Assembly: GCA_029227635.1 (NCBI GenBank) | Contig: JAQYAH010000037.1 | Span: 1-34,710, forward strand | Direction: 5' to 3' | DNA from: Clostridiales bacterium | Lineage (GTDB): Bacteria > Bacillota > Clostridia > Lachnospirales > Lachnospiraceae | Length of the DNA: 34,710 nt | In this document: in pieces, positions 29,851-34,710 of the stretch | Layout of the letters: each line of letters starts with the position of its first letter | Numbering within the stretch: position 1 is the stretch's first letter | The notes under the pieces: generated by a model | What the model saw: only the letters and a program-made list of their open reading frames with translations | What the model was told of the DNA's origin: nothing | Database searches by the model: none | Program-made: the position numbers and the translations under genes

Positions 29851-30948
29851 TTGAATTCTGTAAAAGCAGGTTTTATCGGACTTGGCATGATCGGCGGTTC
29901 CATTGCAAGAGCAATCAGAGAATTTATGCCGGAGAGTTATGTTGTTGCCTATGACAAAGACTCCGCTTCTCTTTCACTGGCAAAACAGGAAGGCGTGGTG
30001 GACGTTGCCTGTTCATACATTAATGAAGAATTCAAAGATCTTGACTTCATTTTTCTTTGTGCACCGGTTAAAGCCAATGAAACATTTATAGAGACCATCA
30101 GCCCTTTTATAAGCAAGGACACGATACTCACCGATGTAGGAAGTGTAAAGGGAGGCATCCACAAGGCAGTGGTTGACACTCCCCTCAAAGATAACTTCAT
30201 CGGGGGACATCCTATGAGCGGATCCGAGAAGGTCGGTTTTGCCAATTCAAAATCACACCTATTTGAGAATGCATACTATATAATGACACCGGAAGTCTCA
30301 GTTTCCTGGGACAAGGTGGAGAAATACCGGGACTTTATCACTACGATTCACGCGCTCCCCATCGTTTTGGACAGCAATCACCACGATGAGATCGTAGGAG
30401 TAATAAGTCACCTTCCCCACATCATAGCATCGGGTCTCGTCAATTTTGTAAAAGATAAAGATGATAGTAACCAGCTGATGCGACAGTTGGCTGCAGGAGG
30501 TTTCAGAGATATTACCCGCATTGCCTCCTCGTCCCCGGTTATGTGGGAGCAGATCTGTGTGACTAACAGCGATTGGATCGCTGACATCCTATCTGAATAT
30601 GTAGAATCCATCAATCAAATGAGAGAGGTGATCATCTCTCATGATTCTGAGAAGATCTCGGAGTTTTTTACCAGCGCCAGAGACTACAGAGACTCCATTC
30701 CGGACAGATCAACCGGACCTATTGAGAAGAGCTATGTGGTATATTGCGATCTTGTGGATGAGGCCGGCGGAATCGCCACTATTTCCACTATTCTCGCCGC
30801 AAATGCCATCAACATCAAAAATATCGGAATCATTCACAACCGTGAATTTGAAGAGGGTGTTCTCCGCATTGAATTCTATGACAACGAATCCTTGTCAAAA
30901 GGCATTAAACACCTTAGCCGACACCACTATACTCTCTACACCAGATAA
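29851..30948 (+). CDS. tyrA: Prephenate dehydrogenase with ACT domain
   Basis: A 365-residue enzyme converting prephenate to 4-hydroxyphenylpyruvate in tyrosine synthesis. NAD motif GFIGLGMIGGSIARAIRE (about 7-24), DVGSVKGGI, and the substrate motif GGHPMSGSE with the catalytic His; later HHDEIVGVISHLPH. A C-terminal ACT domain (about 294-365) suggests feedback inhibition by tyrosine. The start is TTG at 29851, with AAGGAGG 9 bases upstream. The aroA start follows 14 bases after the stop. Confidence 0.95.
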   Translation: MNSVKAGFIGLGMIGGSIARAIREFMPESYVVAYDKDSASLSLAKQEGVVDVACSYINEEFKDLDFIFLCAPVKANETFIETISPFISKDTILTDVGSVKGGIHKAVVDTPLKDNFIGGHPMSGSEKVGFANSKSHLFENAYYIMTPEVSVSWDKVEKYRDFITTIHALPIVLDSNHHDEIVGVISHLPHIIASGLVNFVKDKDDSNQLMRQLAAGGFRDITRIASSSPVMWEQICVTNSDWIADILSEYVESINQMREVIISHDSEKISEFFTSARDYRDSIPDRSTGPIEKSYVVYCDLVDEAGGIATISTILAANAINIKNIGIIHNREFEEGVLRIEFYDNESLSKGIKHLSRHHYTLYTR

Positions 30949-30962
30949 TAAGGGGAAACAAT

Positions 30963-32240
30963 ATGACATCAGTTAAAAACAGATCAATAAAGGGCGTAAT
31001 AACCGTCCCCGGAGATAAATCAATCTCCCACCGGGCGGTTATGATTGGGTCTCTGGCCCGGGGAACCAGCCGGGTCAAAGGCTTTTCCACCGGAGCAGAC
31101 TGTCACACTACCATGGAAGCTTTCCGAGCTATGGGAATAGAGATAACAGAGAAAGACTCCGAACTCACTATCAAAGGTCAGGGGATTCACGGATTGTCAA
31201 AACCCGCCGGTGTACTGCAGATGGATAACAGCGGTACCACTACCAGACTTCTCTCAGGAATTCTGGCGGCTCAACCTTTTGTCACTGAGCTTTCCGGTGA
31301 CTCGTCCCTAAACAGTCGTCCCATGAAACGGATCATAACTCCTCTCTCTCTTATGGGAGCCGATATCCGAAGCAAAAACGACAACGGCTGTGCACCACTC
31401 ATTATTAACGGAAGCCGGCTTCACGGAATCACCTATGATTCTCCGGTAGCCTCCGCCCAGGTAAAATCCTGTATTTTATTGGCAGGACTTTATGCTCAGG
31501 GTGAAACTGTGGTTAGAGAGCCTTTCCTTTCAAGAGACCATACTGAGAGAATGTTAAAAGGTCTTGGGGCCAACCTTATTACTGAAGGGGTAACCTCCCG
31601 CATAATCCCGGGCAATGATCTTTCCGCTATGGATCTTGTTGTTCCCGGAGATCCTTCCACTGCAGCTTTTTACATTGTGGGAGCGCTAATAGTCCCCGGA
31701 AGTGAAGTTACTATCAGAAATGTCAGTCTCAACCCCACCAGAACGGGATTTCTCAATGTACTGCTTCGAATGGGAGCTGATATCAGAATTGAAAGCGTCA
31801 GAACCTCCTGTGGTGAGGAATACGGCGACATTACCACGCGTTACAGTGAACTTCACTCTACTACTGTGACCGGTGAGGAGGTTCCTTCCCTTATCGATGA
31901 GATTCCTATTCTTGCAATCGCCGCTGCAAGAGCCAAGGGAACGACCCGCTTTGAGGAAGTCAAAGAATTGAAAGCCAAAGAATCGGACCGGATTCTTGCC
32001 ATAACAGAAAACCTTGAGAAAATGGGGGTATCCTGTTATTCCGATGATAATACTCTTGAGGTAACCGGATCCGAAAAGTTTAACGGAGCACACATAGACA
32101 CTAAGAGTGATCATCGAATCGCAATGAGTTTTGCCATTGCCGCTCTTTGCTGTGATGAAGAGGTTACTTTAAGCGACAGAGACTGCGTTCGCATCTCCTG
32201 CCCCGACTTTTACAAGGCACTTGATTCCTTGCTCAGATAA
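30963..32240 (+). CDS. aroA: 3-phosphoshikimate 1-carboxyvinyltransferase (EPSP synthase)
   Basis: A 425-residue shikimate-pathway enzyme that joins phosphoenolpyruvate and shikimate-3-phosphate. Marks are PGDKSISHRAVMIGSLARG (14-32), DNSGTTTRLLSGIL, SRDHTERMLKGLG, PGDPSTAAFYIVGALI, LKAKESDRI and SDHRIAMSFAIAAL, all typical. AAGGGGA lies before the ATG. The second gene of the tyrA operon, ended by the terminator at 32275-32313. Confidence 0.97.
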   Translation: MTSVKNRSIKGVITVPGDKSISHRAVMIGSLARGTSRVKGFSTGADCHTTMEAFRAMGIEITEKDSELTIKGQGIHGLSKPAGVLQMDNSGTTTRLLSGILAAQPFVTELSGDSSLNSRPMKRIITPLSLMGADIRSKNDNGCAPLIINGSRLHGITYDSPVASAQVKSCILLAGLYAQGETVVREPFLSRDHTERMLKGLGANLITEGVTSRIIPGNDLSAMDLVVPGDPSTAAFYIVGALIVPGSEVTIRNVSLNPTRTGFLNVLLRMGADIRIESVRTSCGEEYGDITTRYSELHSTTVTGEEVPSLIDEIPILAIAAARAKGTTRFEEVKELKAKESDRILAITENLEKMGVSCYSDDNTLEVTGSEKFNGAHIDTKSDHRIAMSFAIAALCCDEEVTLSDRDCVRISCPDFYKALDSLLR

Positions 32241-32274
32241 CCGATTCGAATTCCTAAACAACTCTCGTATTTAC

Positions 32275-32313
32275 AAAATCCCCGAGTCAGAGTTCCTGAC
32301 ATCGGGGATTTTT
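32275..32313. terminator. Bidirectional terminator between aroA and the ABC transporter genes
   Basis: AAAATCCCCGA and GTCAG (32275-32290) pair with CTGAC and TCGGGGATTTT (32296-32312) with one bulged A. It is flanked by T on the plus strand and by T (A on the plus strand) on the minus strand, so it can serve both convergent units. Confidence 0.88.
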
Positions 32314-32333
32314 CTAATTAATGTTTTTCACAT

Positions 32334-33869
32334 CTATTTGTTCTTCTCAGCCTGGATCTCTTCCCAGGTCATACCGCCCATCATAAGTCCCATATCGAGG
32401 AAAGAAACTTCCTTGGGATTTACAATTCCCATGATACGGCCTTCGTACATAACCGCTACTCTGTCGCTGAGCTTCATTACTTCATCCAACTCAGTGGAAA
32501 CAAGGAGGATTGCAAGACCATTGTCTCTCTCGTCAATGAGCTTCTGATGAATATACTCGATAGCTCCGACATCCACGCCACGGGTGGGATGCATCGCAAT
32601 GAGAAGTTTAGGATTACGGCTGATCTCTCTGGCTACGATAACCTTCTGCTGGTTACCGCCGGAAAGCTGCGACGCCAAAGCCGCATGGCTGGGTGCCTTG
32701 ATCTTGTACTCATCGATCTTCTCATCAATGTAATTTGTAACCTTACCCCACTTAATGAGGAACTTGCCGCTGAATTCTTTCTTGTAGTAGTCCTGAAGCA
32801 CAATGTTCTCTGTGAGGGTCATAGGAAGCACAAGTCCGGTACCCTGTCTATCCTGAGGAATGTGGGACACGTCGTTGTCCATGATCTCTCTTGTGGACAT
32901 CTTAAGAAGATCTTTACCCTGATAATGGGCGGCGCCTGAAGACGCCTTCTTAAGACCGGTAAGACACTCAATAAGCTCGGGCTGACCGTTTCCGTCAACA
33001 CCGGCAATACCGAAAACTTCACCGGCATGTACATCAAAGCTGACCTTGTCAAGGATAGGTGCCGCGCCCTCTCTCTCAAGTGTGAGGTCCTTGACATCAA
33101 GGATAACCTCTTCTCTTACCGGATTATTGCGCACTACTTCGAATACAACCTGACGGCCTACCATGAGCTCTGCAAGATCACTGGTGGTAAGGCCTTCATT
33201 CTTAACGGAGTCGATGACTTTGCCCTGTCTGAGTACTGTGATTGAATCACTGATCTCAAGCACCTCGTTCAGCTTGTGGCTGATGAAGATAATGGTGTAA
33301 CCATTCTTCTTTAAGTTTCCGATCATGTGGAAAAGTTCTTCCGTCTCCTGAGGAGTAAGCACTGCGGTGGGCTCATCAAGGATGAGAATCTTGGCTCCCT
33401 TCATAAGAGCCTTGATGATCTCGGTTCTCTGACACTGACCTACAGAGAGGTCGGAAACCAGAGCGTTGGGATCTACCTTCATATTGTATTCTTCACCGAT
33501 CTCACGGATCTTTTTAGCTGCACCTTCAAGATCCAGCTTAAACATGCTGTCGGAATGTGCTCCGATCATGCAGTTCTCCGCTACGGTGAGGGTAGGAATG
33601 AGCATGAAATGCTGGTGTACCATTCCGATACCTTTGCCCATTGCATCTTTTGCTGAGGAGAACACTGTCTTCTCCCCCTCGAGATAGATCTCACCGGTAG
33701 TGGGCTTATACAGTCCGCAAAGGACATTCATCAAAGTTGATTTTCCTGCGCCGTTTTCCCCCAGAAGTGTGTGAACCTCGCCCTTTTCAACCGTAAGGTT
33801 GACATTGTCGTTTGCGAGAACTTTGGGGAATCGCTTGGAGATGTTTCTCATTTCTAAGATTACTGACAT
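32334..33869 (-). CDS. ABC transporter double ATPase, nucleoside/BMP type
   Basis: A 511-residue protein with two ABC modules, as in simple-sugar and nucleoside importers (RbsA, YufO/NupO). The first module has Walker [10 protein letters not shown] (37-45), LSVGQ (141-145) and Walker [11 protein letters not shown]. The second has a degenerate Walker [19 protein letters not shown] and [12 protein letters not shown] in place of the usual DEPT, which is normal for this group. AGGAGGTG precedes the ATG. Together with the YufQ-like permease upstream it probably imports nucleosides. Confidence 0.92.
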   Translation of the reverse strand: MSVILEMRNISKRFPKVLANDNVNLTVEKGEVHTLLGENGAGKSTLMNVLCGLYKPTTGEIYLEGEKTVFSSAKDAMGKGIGMVHQHFMLIPTLTVAENCMIGAHSDSMFKLDLEGAAKKIREIGEEYNMKVDPNALVSDLSVGQCQRTEIIKALMKGAKILILDEPTAVLTPQETEELFHMIGNLKKNGYTIIFISHKLNEVLEISDSITVLRQGKVIDSVKNEGLTTSDLAELMVGRQVVFEVVRNNPVREEVILDVKDLTLEREGAAPILDKVSFDVHAGEVFGIAGVDGNGQPELIECLTGLKKASSGAAHYQGKDLLKMSTREIMDNDVSHIPQDRQGTGLVLPMTLTENIVLQDYYKKEFSGKFLIKWGKVTNYIDEKIDEYKIKAPSHAALASQLSGGNQQKVIVAREISRNPKLLIAMHPTRGVDVGAIEYIHQKLIDERDNGLAILLVSTELDEVMKLSDRVAVMYEGRIMGIVNPKEVSFLDMGLMMGGMTWEEIQAEKNK

Positions 33870-33880
33870 GTCAACACCTC

Positions 33881-34710
33881 CTAACCGCGCTTATAAGGCT
33901 TACCTGCTGCTGCGGGAGCAGTTGTCTTACCGGCAAAACCGGCAAGCGCCAGAATTGTAAGCACATAAGGAATCATAACAAGGAAGTTATAAGGAATAGG
34001 TGAGTTTGCCGCCTGAGCCGCATTGGCGATAACCGTACCGGCTGCAAAAAGCATTGATGCGAGCATAACACCTACAGGCTTGTATCTTCCGAAAATTACT
34101 GCTGCCAGTGCGATAAAACCTCGTCCTGCAGTCATCTCCTCTGAGAAGAAGGTAAGAAGACCGGTTGAGAGGAACGCACCACCCATGCCCATGAGAACAC
34201 CGCCCACGATGGAGGCGCGATATCTTACGGCATAGACATTGATACCAAGAGTATCTGCTGCCTTAGGGTTCTCACCTACGGAACGAAGGTTGAGACCTGC
34301 AGGCATCTTAAACAGAAAATAGTGGATCACAGGTACCATCAAAAATGCCAGATAAACCGGAGCCTTCTGAGAAAAAAGAATGGGTCCTATGAACGGGATC
34401 TTGCTGAGGACCGGCACATTTATTGTAGAAAAACTCTGTACGTTGATGGTGGTATCGGTGATACCGAAAATAATACGGTTGAGCACAACGGTTAGACCGG
34501 AGCCCAGTGTATTAAATGCGGCACCTACTACGATCTGATTTGATCTCAAAGTTACTGTGAGGACCGCAAAAAGAAGTCCCATTAAAGCTCCGGTTGCCAT
34601 TGCACAGATAAAGCCTACCCATACATTGCCGGAATAATATGAACCTGCAACTGCTGCCAGAGAAGCCATAAGCATGGTACCTTCTGCACCGATGTTTGTA
34701 AGACCGCTTC
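33881..34710 (-). CDS. ABC transporter permease, nucleoside type (YufQ/NupQ-like), 5' end cut
   Basis: The last 276 codons of a multi-pass permease; the reading frame stays open to the right edge, so the ATG at 34675 is internal. The frame begins SGLTNIGAEGTMLMASLAAV, matching the family signature SGVxNIGLEGMML of nucleoside and BMP-type importers. Further segments (GALMGLLFAVLTVTLRSNQIVVGAAFN, LGINVYAVRYRASIVGGVLM, GRGFIALAAVIFGRYKPVGV) are typical. It ends 11 bases before the ATPase gene. Transcribed permease first, ATPase last, which differs from the common ATPase-permease-permease order. Confidence 0.9.
   Translation of the reverse strand, partial: SGLTNIGAEGTMLMASLAAVAGSYYSGNVWVGFICAMATGALMGLLFAVLTVTLRSNQIVVGAAFNTLGSGLTVVLNRIIFGITDTTINVQSFSTINVPVLSKIPFIGPILFSQKAPVYLAFLMVPVIHYFLFKMPAGLNLRSVGENPKAADTLGINVYAVRYRASIVGGVLMGMGGAFLSTGLLTFFSEEMTAGRGFIALAAVIFGRYKPVGVMLASMLFAAGTVIANAAQAANSPIPYNFLVMIPYVLTILALAGFAGKTTAPAAAGKPYKRG

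Noticed and set aside
34675-34675. ATG at 34675 as the true start of the permease
   Set aside because: The frame continues upstream with SGLTNIGAEGT, the conserved family signature, so the gene is cut by the window edge.

Overview
The window looks like chromosomal DNA from an anaerobic clostridial Firmicute, most likely Lachnospiraceae. This is inferred from the low-to-medium GC content, strong AGGAGG-type ribosome sites, sigma-A-like promoters, an [FeFe]-hydrogenase with its full maturation set, a clostridial-type pyruvate phosphate dikinase, and HPr carrying both the His15 and Ser46 sites. I saw no rRNA, tRNA, insertion sequence, CRISPR array or prophage gene. The two edge genes are cut by the window: a type IIA topoisomerase B subunit on the left and a nucleoside-type ABC permease on the right.

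Region 1 (about 354-11780) is a carbohydrate island built around a galactitol-type PTS. On the minus strand lie HPr, EIIA, EIIB, EIIC, a 2-hydroxyacid dehydrogenase, Enzyme I (with its own promoter) and a small zinc-ribbon membrane protein. A SorC-family regulator diverges from ptsH. To its right is a zinc-dependent polyol-type dehydrogenase (minus), then a divergent operon of a split transketolase (N and C subunits) and a class II aldolase (plus). A reasonable reading is that a polyol or related sugar is imported and phosphorylated, oxidised by the zinc dehydrogenase, and cleaved by the transketolase and/or aldolase. The substrate is not determined by the sequence.

Region 2 (11793-12228) is rpsT (ribosomal protein S20) with its own promoter, a TTG start and a strong terminator.

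Region 3 (12312-20345) is hydrogen metabolism. A CpI-like [FeFe]-hydrogenase is translationally coupled to a flavoprotein that fuses a NuoF-type iron-sulfur domain to a GltD-type NAD(P)H/FAD module. Next to it is a TM1266-like regulator-hydE-hydG-hydF operon. Rex-like operator sequences lie just upstream of the -35 boxes of both transcription units, which suggests common NADH/NAD control.

Region 4 (20367-29710) holds central and amino-acid metabolism on the minus strand: ppdK, an ilv operon (LeuRS C-terminal-like protein, ilvN, ilvC), a large membrane-anchored protein of unknown function and a divergent EF-G-like GTPase. The LeuRS-like protein lacks any catalytic domain and sits first in a branched-chain amino-acid operon.

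Region 5 (29755-34710) has tyrA-aroA on the plus strand (aromatic amino acids), a bidirectional terminator, and the 3' part of a BMP/nucleoside-type ABC transporter on the minus strand.

The points most worth following up are the catalytically headless LeuRS paralogue in the ilv operon, the divergent split transketolase in the PTS island, the paired Rex-like sites, and the EF-G paralogue with a degenerate G4 motif.
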